Positions 37,402 to 46,412 of a DNA stretch of 64,000 nt are shown here, in pieces. The stretch comes from an uncultured Tenacibaculum sp. (GTDB lineage: Bacteria; Bacteroidota; Bacteroidia; Flavobacteriales; Flavobacteriaceae). Under the pieces are notes generated by a model. That model was not told the DNA's origin, did no database searches, and saw only the letters and a list, made by a program, of their open reading frames with translations. The position numbers and the translations under genes are program-made. Numbering within the stretch: position 1 is the stretch's first letter; each line of letters opens with the position of its first letter. Where the stretch lies: contig CANMCD010000014.1 of the NCBI GenBank assembly GCA_947496185.1, positions 1 through 64,000 of the forward strand, given 5' to 3'.

Positions 37402-38139
37402 ATGATTAAAGATATCCTAAATGGTATTAAAAGCTATACAAAAGCCTTTGCTATAATTTCAAAACTAAAACTATGGCAATATTTTATTATTCCGATATCA
37501 ATAAGTCTACTTACTGCAATTGTTATTTGTTTTTTAACTTATTCATTTTCTGATAATATTGGCGATTATATTTCAGGTTTATGGCCTTGGGAATTTGGTA
37601 AGGAAACCTTTTCCTATATAAGTATTATCATAAGTATATTGGCCATACTATCAATCGGTCTAATTCTTTATAAACATACAGTCATAGCACTCTCTGCCCC
37701 TTTCATGAGTGTTATTTCTGAAAAAATAGAAAGTCACATCTACCATACCAATACTACATCAAATACAACTCCTTTTCATAATCAACTTATTCGAGGAATA
37801 CGTGTTAGTGGACGAAATCTTTTGAGAGAATTAACATTCTCACTCCTTATATTACTCATAAGTCTAATTCCTATTATAGGAATATTCTCTACAGTACTAC
37901 TTTTACTTGTACAAGCATACTATGCTGGATTTGGAAATATTGATTATACCTTAGAGCGTCACTTATCTTATAAAGAGAGCATCGTATTTGTGCGAAAAAA
38001 TAGAGGAATGGCCATTGGCAATGGTATTCCATTTATTTTTATTTTACTAATCCCTATCCTTGGAGTACTACTTGTGTTTCCTTTATCAGTAACTGCTGCA
38101 ACCTTGACTACCTGTGATAAAATTTATTTAAAAAAGTAA
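37402..38139 (+). CDS. EI24/CysZ-like membrane protein
   Basis: 245 residues with four long hydrophobic segments (near 24-48, 68-92, 138-165 and 205-232). The N-terminal DILNGIKSYTKAFAIISKLKLWQYFIIPISISLL and central LSAPFMSVISEKIE match EI24/CysZ-type proteins. E. coli CysZ takes part in sulfate uptake, but Bacteroidota members have not been tied to that substrate. It has its own terminator upstream and lies 90 bp before hemF, so it may start a new transcript. Confidence 0.75.
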   Translation: MIKDILNGIKSYTKAFAIISKLKLWQYFIIPISISLLTAIVICFLTYSFSDNIGDYISGLWPWEFGKETFSYISIIISILAILSIGLILYKHTVIALSAPFMSVISEKIESHIYHTNTTSNTTPFHNQLIRGIRVSGRNLLRELTFSLLILLISLIPIIGIFSTVLLLLVQAYYAGFGNIDYTLERHLSYKESIVFVRKNRGMAIGNGIPFIFILLIPILGVLLVFPLSVTAATLTTCDKIYLKK

Positions 38140-38204
38140 ATCTATAAGAACAAAATTTTAAAAGAATCTACTCTTAAACCTAATAGTAAAAACTTAGAAT
38201 TGAT

Positions 38205-38212
38205 TACTTTTG
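38205..38212 (+). promoter_or_regulatory. Putative hemF promoter -7 box
   Basis: TACTTTTG, matching TAnnTTTG, 17 bases before the ATG of hemF. No good -33 TTG at the standard distance. Confidence 0.45.
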
Positions 38213-38229
38213 CGCTATAATCAATATGT

Positions 38230-39132
38230 ATGAGAGAGCAGTTTTACACCTATATCCAAAAGCTACAAGACACCATTACTTCTACACTTGAAAAAGTCGA
38301 TGAAAAAGCCTCATTTAAAGAAGATTTATGGGAAAGAAAAGAAGGTGGTGGCGGAAGAACCAGAGTGATTGAAAATGGTGGTATTTTTGAAAAAGGCGGT
38401 GTTAATATCTCAGCGGTACATGGAGAATTACCAGAAGTTTTACAAAAGCAATTAAACGTGTCACAAGGAAGTTTTTTTGCTTGTGGATTGAGTCTCGTTC
38501 TTCATCCTAAAAATCCATTCGTCCCGACTGTTCATGCAAATTGGCGTTATTTCGAAATGTATGACGAAGAAGGAAATGTAGCTACGCAATGGTTTGGCGG
38601 TGGTCAAGATTTGACCCCCTATTATTTATTCGAAGAAGACGCAATACATTTCCATACCATATGTAAAAATGCCTGTGATCGACATCACTCCAGTTTTTAT
38701 GAAACTTTTAAAAAGAACTGTGACGATTATTTTTGGAATACACACAGAAATGAAGCACGAGGTATCGGTGGTTTATTCTTCGATTATTTAAAAGAAACAG
38801 ATCAATTTTCAATACAAAATCGATTTGATTTTGTTACTGAAGTTGGAAACAGTTTTTTAACATCATATGTACCCATTGTAGAAAAAAGAAAAAATACCAA
38901 ATACAACGATGCACATAAAGACTGGCAAGAGGTTCGTAGAGGGCGTTATGTAGAATTTAATCTCGTTCATGATAGAGGTACCCTATTTGGCTTAAAAACA
39001 AACGGACGTATTGAAAGTATCCTTATGAGTTTACCTCCTGTTGTACAATGGAAATATGACTTTCACCCTGAAAAAAACTCTGAAGAAGCGGAATTACTTG
39101 AAGTATTAAAAAACCCTAAGAGCTGGTGTTAA
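38230..39132 (+). CDS. hemF: Oxygen-dependent coproporphyrinogen III oxidase
   Basis: 300 residues. Family blocks are GGGGRTRVIENGGIFEKGGVNISAVHG, the heme-precursor block WFGGGQDLTPYY, RGIGGLFFDYL, and the C-terminal RYVEFNLVHDRGTLFGLKTNGRIESILMSLPP. It converts coproporphyrinogen III to protoporphyrinogen IX with molecular oxygen, so the pathway here needs aerobic conditions; no hemN is in the window. It ends the heme locus. Confidence 0.97.
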   Translation: MREQFYTYIQKLQDTITSTLEKVDEKASFKEDLWERKEGGGGRTRVIENGGIFEKGGVNISAVHGELPEVLQKQLNVSQGSFFACGLSLVLHPKNPFVPTVHANWRYFEMYDEEGNVATQWFGGGQDLTPYYLFEEDAIHFHTICKNACDRHHSSFYETFKKNCDDYFWNTHRNEARGIGGLFFDYLKETDQFSIQNRFDFVTEVGNSFLTSYVPIVEKRKNTKYNDAHKDWQEVRRGRYVEFNLVHDRGTLFGLKTNGRIESILMSLPPVVQWKYDFHPEKNSEEAELLEVLKNPKSWC

Positions 39133-39840
39133 AAGACCTGTTAAACCCTTGTTGAAAAAAAATGATAAAAAAATAAAAAAAAAACACATTTTATTTTGTG
39201 TATATAATTATTATTCAATAACTTAGTCTTCCAAACCAGATTTAGTATGAGAAAAATATTATTTAAATTTCGACGGAGTAACTACTAGTTTAACCTGAAA
39301 AGCAAAAAAAGTTATCCCAAAATTTTTTACGAAAGTCTAAGCTACCATTGATCAAACGTGGTTTTTATTTTCAATACATTGAATTTCATCATTATGCAAT
39401 TCTTACATTACTACCTGCCAAGATTTATCTTAAATCAAAATCACGCTTACTAATACTTCATTTTTCCCTAAAAATAATACAACGTTCATTCGTTGATAAT
39501 TTTACATGTCTGTTAATTCAGTTGATACCTATTAATTCAATAGGTATAACACTGAAATGAAAGAGCTCATTTCCATGGTCTAAAGCAAGCCATGATTACG
39601 AGACGTATCTTGAAATTACAAAATAATTTCAAATAACAACCATTACCCTCAAAAGGTAAGTTAATAAAATGTTTTTATAGTACTTAAAAGCTTTGGTATT
39701 CTAAAGCAAGGAAAGCTAGGCTCTAAAATCAACAAAAACATTTTTAAAAGCAAATTAAAAAAACCCAAAAACTCCTTTAAAAAAGGAATTAATTTAAATA
39801 TGAATAATATGTAGCGTATAAATATAAAAACTAAGTACAC
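39133..39840. other. Intergenic region, 708 bp, function unknown
   Basis: A long AT-rich spacer between hemF and a lipoprotein gene. It has one small stem (TACCTATT with AATAGGTA around 39526-39546) and two weak short ORFs, on the plus strand at 39348-39560 and on the minus strand near 39661-39855. Neither has family features. I see no RNA gene, mobile element or clear terminator. Confidence 0.5.
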
Positions 39841-40263
39841 ATGAAATCCCCCCAATTTTTCATTGCAGTTTTACTACTGTTAGTAGGCTGTGCCAGCTCT
39901 GATTTTACACCAGAGTCAAATAATCCTGTTGTAGGAGTATGGAAACTTCATAAAATTACTAATGATGGAGTTGAATATTTCGAACAATGTATGGAACGAA
40001 ATAATATAACCATCTCTAATGAAGGAGATATCGTTATTGAGACATTCAGGACTGTTAATCCTAACAGTAATTGTATGCTTATCATAAACCTTGCTAAATG
40101 GAAGCATATTGAAGATAATACTTACCAAATTATTTACGAAAATAGCGTTAATGAAGCTGAACTAACTGATGATAGCTTTGTAATACGAAGTGCTGTAGAA
40201 CAGAACAAAAGTGGACAACAAGTAGTTGTTACTTCAGAAATGTTATACAGAAAAGAATCGTAA
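39841..40263 (+). CDS. Lipocalin-like lipoprotein
   Basis: 140 residues with a lipoprotein signal peptide; the lipobox cysteine is Cys17 (LLVGCASS). After a short linker it begins NPVVGVWKLHKITNDGVEY, the opening of lipocalin-like domains in Bacteroidota (V-G-x-W). The remaining strands fit an eight-stranded barrel. Function and ligand are unknown. A structured stem of 100 nt lies downstream at 40359. Confidence 0.75.
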   Translation: MKSPQFFIAVLLLLVGCASSDFTPESNNPVVGVWKLHKITNDGVEYFEQCMERNNITISNEGDIVIETFRTVNPNSNCMLIINLAKWKHIEDNTYQIIYENSVNEAELTDDSFVIRSAVEQNKSGQQVVVTSEMLYRKES

Positions 40264-40358
40264 TTTTTTTAAACTTGATAAGTAGTGAGAAAATTTAAAA
40301 TTATAAGAATCTAAAAATCAAAGGGAATGAAATAACACACAAAACAATTAAAATATTC

Positions 40359-40467
40359 GAGATCGTTGTATTAACTCATAACGGTGCTAAAAACACTGAA
40401 ACACACACTTTAAACCACTAGTATTCAAGCCACTACTTATTATAAATACAACGATCTCTTTTTTTGT
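40359..40467 (+). ncRNA. Candidate small structured RNA or large terminator
   Basis: GAGATCGTTGTATT (40359-40372) and its perfect 14-base complement (40445-40458) enclose 72 bases and are followed by about nine T residues (with the preceding CTTTTTTT context). The loop is too large for a simple terminator and holds short repeats (CCACTA twice). It lies between the convergent lipoprotein gene and recR. Confidence 0.45.
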
Positions 40468-40475
40468 TTTAAATA

Positions 40476-41093
40476 CTAAGATTTAAGACTCGATTCGAAA
40501 GGTACTCGATTAAGAATACTCCTTCCGAGTGTCACTTCATCAGTAAATTGAAGTTCATCTCCCACTGAAATACCTCTGGCTATCGTCGAAGTAACAACCT
40601 CATAACTTTCAATTTGTTTAAAAATATAAAAATTTGTGGTGTCTCCTTCCATTGTTGAACTCAACGCAAATATCACTTCATTTACTTCGCCATTTTTAAC
40701 CTTTTCGACCAAAGAAGCTATTTCTAGGTTTTGCGGCCCGATACCCTCTATTGGAGAAATTTTTCCACCCAAAACATGGTATAAGCCTTTGTATTGTGCT
40801 GTATTTTCTATCGCCATTACATCTCGAATATCCTCTACCACACAAACAACTTCTGTATTTCTATTAGGATTCGCACAAATATCACACAAAACAGTGTCTG
40901 AAATATTATGACACTTGGTACAAGAATTTACTGTATTTCGAAATTGTTGCAATGCCTCAGTTAAATATTTTGTATTTTCTTTAGGCTGTTTCAATAAATG
41001 TAATACCAGCCTTAACGCCGTTCTTTTCCCTATCCCTGGCAACCTACTCACCTCATTTACCGCCTTTTCCAATAATTTCGAAGAAAATTCCAT
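40476..41093 (-). CDS. recR: Recombination protein RecR
   Basis: 205 residues. A helix-hairpin-helix opens the protein ([23 protein letters not shown]). The C4 zinc finger has Cys58, 61, 70 and 73 (CTKCHN...CDIC). The Toprim domain ([17 protein letters not shown]) and the C-terminal Walker-like block ([10 protein letters not shown]...[18 protein letters not shown]) follow. RecR works with RecF and RecO in gap repair by loading RecA. It is the only gene on its strand here and faces the lipoprotein gene across a large stem. Confidence 0.95.
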   Translation of the reverse strand: MEFSSKLLEKAVNEVSRLPGIGKRTALRLVLHLLKQPKENTKYLTEALQQFRNTVNSCTKCHNISDTVLCDICANPNRNTEVVCVVEDIRDVMAIENTAQYKGLYHVLGGKISPIEGIGPQNLEIASLVEKVKNGEVNEVIFALSSTMEGDTTNFYIFKQIESYEVVTSTIARGISVGDELQFTDEVTLGRSILNRVPFESSLKS

Positions 41094-41135
41094 TTTACAA
41101 AATTACAACTTATCTAAATTTCATCCTAAAATAAC

Positions 41136-41143
41136 TAACTTTG
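41136..41143 (+). promoter_or_regulatory. Putative -7 box of the Xaa-His dipeptidase gene
   Basis: TAACTTTG, matching TAnnTTTG, 24 bases before the ATG at 41168, in the divergent spacer with recR. Confidence 0.45.
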
Positions 41144-41167
41144 ATACCTTAAAATTAAAACATACTA

Positions 41168-42631
41168 ATGAATTCAGAAATACGAAGTTTAGAACCTAAA
41201 GCTGTTTGGAATCATTTTGCGGATTTAAATGCCGTCCCTCGTCCTTCTAAAAAAGAAGAAAGAGTCATTCAGTTTATGGTGGATTTTGGTAATAAATTGA
41301 ACCTTAACACAAGTGTTGATGAAGTAGGAAATGTAATCATACGAAAGCCTGCATCTAAAGGAATGGAAGACAGGAAAACGGTTGTAATGCAAAGCCATCT
41401 TGATATGGTTCATCAAAAAAACTCAGATACTGTTTTCGATTTTGATAAAGAAGGAATTAAAATGTATGTTGATAACGATTGGGTAAAAGCTGAGGGGACT
41501 ACGCTTGGAGCAGATAATGGTCTTGGCGTTGCTGCTATTATGGCTGTTTTATCCTCTACAGATATTGCACACCCTCCTATTGAGGCACTTTTTACTATTG
41601 ATGAAGAAACAGGTATGACGGGTGCTATGGGACTTAAAGGAGGTGTTTTGACAGGAGAAATACTTTTAAACCTTGATACTGAAGAAGATGATGAAATCGG
41701 AATGGGGTGTGCAGGGGGTATTGATATTACAGCTACAAGAACCTATACGGAAGAAGAAACGCCTGATAATGTAACGGCTTATGAAATTTCTATTACGGGA
41801 CTTCAAGGCGGACATTCTGGTATGGATATTCATAAAGGACTAGGAAATGCCAACAAAATAATGAATCGTTTATTATTTGATGGTTTTACCAATTATGGAC
41901 TACGAATTAATGAAATCGACGGTGGAAGTTTACGCAATGCCATTCCTCGTGAAAGTTTTGCTTTAATCACTGTAGATAATGTATCAAAAGATGCTTTTCT
42001 TTTTGAAATAAATGAGCAAATTACTACTATAAAGACTGAATTTAAAACAATTGAGACAAACCTATCAATTGATGTAAAAGAAGCTCAATTACCCAATAAA
42101 GTAATTGATTTAGGCGTTCAAGAAGGGTTTATCAAAGCCGTTTATACCGCTTTAAATGGTGTATATCGAATGAGTCCTGATATTGAAGGTTTGGTAGAAA
42201 CTTCAAATAATATTGCGCGTATTATTGCAAAAGACGGTGAAATTTCAATAGGTTGTTTGACACGTTCTTCTTCTGAAACTAATAAAATGGATTTGGCAAA
42301 TTCATTACGTGCCGCCTTTGAATTGGCTGGATTTACTGTTGAGTTTTCTGGTGCTTATCCAGGATGGCTTCCTAATTTAGACTCTGAAATTGTAAACTTA
42401 GCCTCAAAACTATACGAAGAATTACACCAAGAAAAACCTCATGTTGCTGCTTGTCATGCAGGTTTGGAATGCGGTATCTTAGGACAAAACTACCCTAACA
42501 TGGATATGATTTCTTTTGGGCCTAATATCAAAGGAGCACACTCACCTGATGAACGTGCACAAATTTCTTCTACCAAGAAGTTTTGGAACTTTTTAGTGCA
42601 AATTTTAAAACATATTCCTATTGTAGGATAA
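41168..42631 (+). CDS. pepD: Aminoacyl-histidine dipeptidase (PepD-type, M20 family)
   Basis: 487 residues, the usual PepD length. Metal-binding blocks are MQSHLDMVHQ (His/Asp), TTLGADNGLGVAA, IDEETGMTGAMGL and late ACHAGLECGILGQNYP. An inserted lid domain fits the middle. PepD hydrolyses Xaa-His dipeptides such as carnosine and Cys-Gly in the cytoplasm, supplying histidine. It is monocistronic, with a terminator downstream, and lies two genes away from a gamma-glutamyltransferase and three from a histidine-decarboxylase-like gene. Confidence 0.93.
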   Translation: MNSEIRSLEPKAVWNHFADLNAVPRPSKKEERVIQFMVDFGNKLNLNTSVDEVGNVIIRKPASKGMEDRKTVVMQSHLDMVHQKNSDTVFDFDKEGIKMYVDNDWVKAEGTTLGADNGLGVAAIMAVLSSTDIAHPPIEALFTIDEETGMTGAMGLKGGVLTGEILLNLDTEEDDEIGMGCAGGIDITATRTYTEEETPDNVTAYEISITGLQGGHSGMDIHKGLGNANKIMNRLLFDGFTNYGLRINEIDGGSLRNAIPRESFALITVDNVSKDAFLFEINEQITTIKTEFKTIETNLSIDVKEAQLPNKVIDLGVQEGFIKAVYTALNGVYRMSPDIEGLVETSNNIARIIAKDGEISIGCLTRSSSETNKMDLANSLRAAFELAGFTVEFSGAYPGWLPNLDSEIVNLASKLYEELHQEKPHVAACHAGLECGILGQNYPNMDMISFGPNIKGAHSPDERAQISSTKKFWNFLVQILKHIPIVG

Positions 42632-42650
42632 CAAATATTTGAATAAGTAC

Positions 42651-42682
42651 AAAAACCACAGCGTAAAAGTTGTGGTTTTTTA
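42651..42682 (+). terminator. Terminator of pepD
   Basis: AAAAACCACA / TGTGGTTTTT stem with a 10-base loop, followed by further T residues. Confidence 0.8.
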
Positions 42683-42696
42683 GTTAAATTTACTAA

Positions 42697-43299
42697 ATGA
42701 ACTTTTTAGCACATCTTTATCTTTCTGGAAATGATGAAAAAATGATGATTGGTAACTTTATCGCGGATCATATTAAAGGTAATAAATTCCTTCATTACGA
42801 TACAGACATCCAACATGGAATACTTTTGCATAGGGCTATTGATACCTTTACAGACAGTCATCCTATTGTTAGGATCAGTAAACGTAGGTTAGACAAAAGA
42901 TATGGTCATTATGGTGGTATAATTATTGATATTTTTTACGATCATTTCTTAGCGATCGATTGGAAAAAATATTCCGAAATTCCGCTGGATGTGTATATCA
43001 ATTCTGTACACGAGTTGTTACAGAGAAATTATGATATACTCCCGCAAATTACGAAAGAAGTACTACCCGATATGATTAAAAATAATTGGTTGTATAACTA
43101 TCAATTCGCCAAAGGAATTCAGGCTATCCTTAATCGAACAAATGACCGAACACAAGGAAAATCTCAAATGCATTTGGCTACGGAAGATTTACTCAATCAA
43201 TACGATCTTTTTCAGGAGGATTTTGAAGTGTTTTTTGAAGAACTTCGCGCTTATAGTAACAAAAAATCAAAAGAACTAAAAAACACAGGTAGGTTATGA
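42697..43299 (+). CDS. acpH: Acyl carrier protein phosphodiesterase
   Basis: 200 residues. The opening MNFLAHLYLSGNDEKMMIGNFIADHIKGN and the HD-type residues LHRAIDTFTDSHPIV match AcpH, which hydrolyses the phosphopantetheine arm from holo-ACP. The block GHYGGIIIDIFYDHFLAIDW is also typical. Its stop overlaps the start of gamma-glutamyltransferase by 4 bp (ATGA), so translation is coupled. Confidence 0.9.
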   Translation: MNFLAHLYLSGNDEKMMIGNFIADHIKGNKFLHYDTDIQHGILLHRAIDTFTDSHPIVRISKRRLDKRYGHYGGIIIDIFYDHFLAIDWKKYSEIPLDVYINSVHELLQRNYDILPQITKEVLPDMIKNNWLYNYQFAKGIQAILNRTNDRTQGKSQMHLATEDLLNQYDLFQEDFEVFFEELRAYSNKKSKELKNTGRL

Positions 43300-44984
43300 A
43301 ACGATTTTTAATTTGTTTTTTCGTATTACTACTTTCTAACTGTAAACAAACAGTAAAAAAAGAAACGATATCTGGATTAATAACAGATAAAGCTATGGTA
43401 GTATCTGCTCGAAAAGAAGCTTCAGAAATTGGGGTTGCTATTTTAAAAAAAGGTGGAAACGCTTTTGATGCAATGGTAGCTACGGAACTGGCCTTAGCGG
43501 TTTCTTATCCTTATGCAGGCAATATTGGTGGCGGTGGATTTATGATCTATCGTACAAACTCGGGTGAAATCGGTGCCTTAGATTATCGTGAAAAAGCCCC
43601 TATGACTGCGCATAGAGATATGTATTTAGATTCACTTGGCAACATTATACCTAATAAAAGTATAGAAGGAGCTACTGCAGTTGGTGTTCCCGGAACTGTT
43701 GCTGGTGTGTTTGAAGCCCATAAAAAATTTGGTTCGCTTCCGATTAAAGATATTATAGCTCCCGTTATTGAATTAGCCAACAAAGGAGTTATCGTTACTG
43801 AAAAACAAGAAAAAAGATTAAAAAAACACCGTAACAGTCTATTAAAAGTAAATAAAGACACGATATTATTAGCACACCACTGGAAAAAAGGAGACACCAT
43901 CAAATACAAAGCGTTAGCAACAACATTAACACGTATTCAACAACATGGTCGTGATGAGTTTTATAAAGGAGAGACCGCTAAAAAACTGACTCGCTTTTTA
44001 CAAGAAAATGGCGGATACATAACAGAAAAAGACTTAGCTAATTATGAAGCTAAATGGCGAACTCCTATTACCTTTACCTACGATGACCTACGTGTTATTT
44101 CTATGTCTCCACCCTCTAGTGGAGGAATTTGTTTGGCACAAATCATGAATGCAATTGAACCTTTTGATTTACATAAATTCAAGCATAACACTGCAAAATC
44201 AATTCAAGTAATTACAGAAGCAGAACGTAGGGCTTATGCGGATAGAAGTCATTTTTTAGGAGATCCTGACTTTGTTAAAGTCCCCATTAATAAACTAATT
44301 GATAAAAATTACAGCAAAGAACGCATGCAGGATTTCTCTTTTAATAAAGCCACGCCTTCAAAAAAGATATCTCATGGTGATATTAACTTTTCAGAAAGTA
44401 ATGAAACCACCCACTACTCTATCGTAGATTCTTTCGGAAACGCTATTTCTGCAACAACGACAATTAATGCAGCTTATGGTTCTAAATTATATTGTTCGGA
44501 ATTGGGCTTTTTCCTAAACAATGAAATGGATGACTTTAGTAGTAAACCTGGTACCCCAAACATGTTTGGACTCATTGGTGCTAAGGCAAATGAAATTGCT
44601 CCTCAAAAACGTATGTTAAGTTCTATGACACCAACCATTGTTGAAAAAAACGGAAAATTATGGATGTTAGTAGGAACCCCTGGTGGGTCTACTATTATTA
44701 CTTCTGTTTTACAAACCATTTTAAATGTCCATGAATTTAAGATGGGTATGCAAGAAGCGGTAAACCAACCTCGATTTCATCACCAGTGGTTACCTGATGA
44801 TATTAAAATGGAACCCAAGGGGTTTTCCTTGGCTGTAAAAAGGAAGCTTCAAAAGTTAGGATATCAAATTGATGAGACAAATTCACCTGTTATTGGAAAA
44901 GTAGATGCCATTTTGGTTTTAGATAGTGGAAAATTAGAAGGCGGAGCGGACAAACGTGGTGATGATACAGCCGTAGGCTATTAA
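43296..44984 (+). CDS. ggt: Gamma-glutamyltransferase (lipoprotein)
   Basis: 562 residues with a lipoprotein signal (Cys16 in LLLSNCKQ). The proenzyme motif TTHYSIVDSFGNAIS places the catalytic Thr371 at the autocleavage site. The glutamate-binding GGxGFMIYR and C-terminal SMTPTIVEK and TPGGSTIITSVLQTILN blocks are present. It splits glutathione and transfers the gamma-glutamyl group to amino acids or water in the periplasm. Its start overlaps acpH by 4 bp. Confidence 0.95.
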   Translation: MKRFLICFFVLLLSNCKQTVKKETISGLITDKAMVVSARKEASEIGVAILKKGGNAFDAMVATELALAVSYPYAGNIGGGGFMIYRTNSGEIGALDYREKAPMTAHRDMYLDSLGNIIPNKSIEGATAVGVPGTVAGVFEAHKKFGSLPIKDIIAPVIELANKGVIVTEKQEKRLKKHRNSLLKVNKDTILLAHHWKKGDTIKYKALATTLTRIQQHGRDEFYKGETAKKLTRFLQENGGYITEKDLANYEAKWRTPITFTYDDLRVISMSPPSSGGICLAQIMNAIEPFDLHKFKHNTAKSIQVITEAERRAYADRSHFLGDPDFVKVPINKLIDKNYSKERMQDFSFNKATPSKKISHGDINFSESNETTHYSIVDSFGNAISATTTINAAYGSKLYCSELGFFLNNEMDDFSSKPGTPNMFGLIGAKANEIAPQKRMLSSMTPTIVEKNGKLWMLVGTPGGSTIITSVLQTILNVHEFKMGMQEAVNQPRFHHQWLPDDIKMEPKGFSLAVKRKLQKLGYQIDETNSPVIGKVDAILVLDSGKLEGGADKRGDDTAVGY

Positions 44985-45113
44985 TGAAATAAATAAGAGT
45001 AAGCTCTTATAAATATTTAAGGGATTTTTTCAAAAGGGGAACTCATTTGAAAATATGTTGTCAATTTAAACACTAAGTGAAAAAAGGGAAGTCTTCAATA
45101 AAAAACAACAAAC

Positions 45114-46283
45114 TCATGAATTTGTTATTTTATTTATAAACTTTAAAAGTTGATTTTCAGAAACATGTTCCATTGTGAATACATGTGTACATTTAATACC
45201 ATCCTTATTATTATAAATTGGTAAATGATATTCATTTATAATTTCATTTTTTGGTGCTTCAAAATATACACAGGGAGAATATTTATTATTTAAAACTTTT
45301 TTAATCCCATTTTCAACCAATTTCTCAGCAAACCAATTTGCTTTTTGAATTACTCTTTCCGTACGGAAAACCATTCCTTCAAAGCCATATTTTTTTAGTT
45401 TAAAATAGGTAATTAAAGGAGATAGCCCATCTCTTGATCCAGGAATCGTAGAGTCGTTAGAACTGTAATCAGCAATAAAAGGAATATTTTTAATAGTGTT
45501 AAGAACTGATTTCCTAATAATAAAAATTGATCCTGGAACTGGAATCCCTAGTCTTTTGTGGAAACTTGTAGAAATACTATCTATTTGTGGAATTCTAAAA
45601 TCCAAAATTAACTCATCATTGGTTATGAAAGGAGTAATTAAGCCTCCTAAAGCAGCATCCAAATGCAAATAGTAATTTTCTTTTTGAAATCCTACATGAT
45701 CAATAACGTCTAAAAGTCTTTGTACATCATCATAAGCTCCTTTTGAAACTGTACCTGAGCAAAAGAAAAATATAAGTTTTTCAGTCTTACCAATACTACG
45801 TAACACATTTTCAAAACCCTCAACATCAATCTCTCCTTGTTGATTTGTTTTTACTTGTATTACGTTTTTTAAACGTACAATTTTTGCTGCCTTAATAATA
45901 CTATTGTGAGCGTCTTCTGAAGTAATTAATGTAGCATTATTCGTTAGAATAGTAGCAGCAAAATGCAATGCTTGTAAATTGGAAATAGAAGATCCAGAAG
46001 TATAATACCCCCATGCATCTTCAATATTTATATTTAGCAGTTCTGACATAAGATGCACTAGCTTTTGCTCATAATTAAAAGTGTGTAGATGCCCTCCTTT
46101 TCCTGTGAATGGATCTCCTAAATTATTTAATGTATGTTTTAAAAAAGGACCAAATTCCAAGCAATCAGTCGTTTCTTGATTCATTTGAATTCCAAAACAT
46201 TTATTTTTTTCTTCATCTAAGAATTTCATGAATAAATTTAACTCCTCTTTATAGTCATATTGTGTGACTGTCATTTTTTCCAT
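45114..46283 (-). CDS. hdc: Histidine decarboxylase-like PLP enzyme
   Basis: 389 residues, close to known PLP-dependent histidine decarboxylases (~378). The substrate region GGHLHTFNYEQK is followed by SGSSISNLQAL, then SEDAHNSIIKAAKI (His125, stacks on PLP). YYLHLDAALGG (Asp209, PLP ring) and SISTSFHKRLGIP (Lys243, Schiff base) complete the site. It would convert histidine to histamine, or act on a related amino acid. The short loop and lengths favour histidine over aromatic amino acids, but substrate remains inference. It is a lone gene with a 130-bp gap to a lipoprotein gene upstream. Confidence 0.8.
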   Translation of the reverse strand: MEKMTVTQYDYKEELNLFMKFLDEEKNKCFGIQMNQETTDCLEFGPFLKHTLNNLGDPFTGKGGHLHTFNYEQKLVHLMSELLNINIEDAWGYYTSGSSISNLQALHFAATILTNNATLITSEDAHNSIIKAAKIVRLKNVIQVKTNQQGEIDVEGFENVLRSIGKTEKLIFFFCSGTVSKGAYDDVQRLLDVIDHVGFQKENYYLHLDAALGGLITPFITNDELILDFRIPQIDSISTSFHKRLGIPVPGSIFIIRKSVLNTIKNIPFIADYSSNDSTIPGSRDGLSPLITYFKLKKYGFEGMVFRTERVIQKANWFAEKLVENGIKKVLNNKYSPCVYFEAPKNEIINEYHLPIYNNKDGIKCTHVFTMEHVSENQLLKFINKITNS

Positions 46284-46326
46284 TTATGTTATGTTGATTT
46301 TCTAATTATGGGACTAGACATTCAAA

Positions 46327-46366
46327 AAATTCCTCAAGCATATTAAAAAATATACTCAAGAAATTT
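46327..46366 (-). terminator. Terminator of lipoprotein copy A
   Basis: On the minus strand AAATTTCTTGAGTATAT pairs with ATATGCTTGAGGAATTT over 17 bp including four G-U pairs, followed by T6. On the plus strand the wobbles would be A-C mismatches, so it works in one direction only. Confidence 0.75.
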
Positions 46367-46412
46367 TTGTCGTTAAAAAATAGAACTAAACTATTTTATA
46401 TGTTATAATTAA

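Noticed and set aside
39348-39560. 70-residue ORF in the long spacer after hemF
   Set aside because: Hydrophobic, low-complexity text with no start-signal support, no family likeness and no neighbours in the same direction; likely chance.
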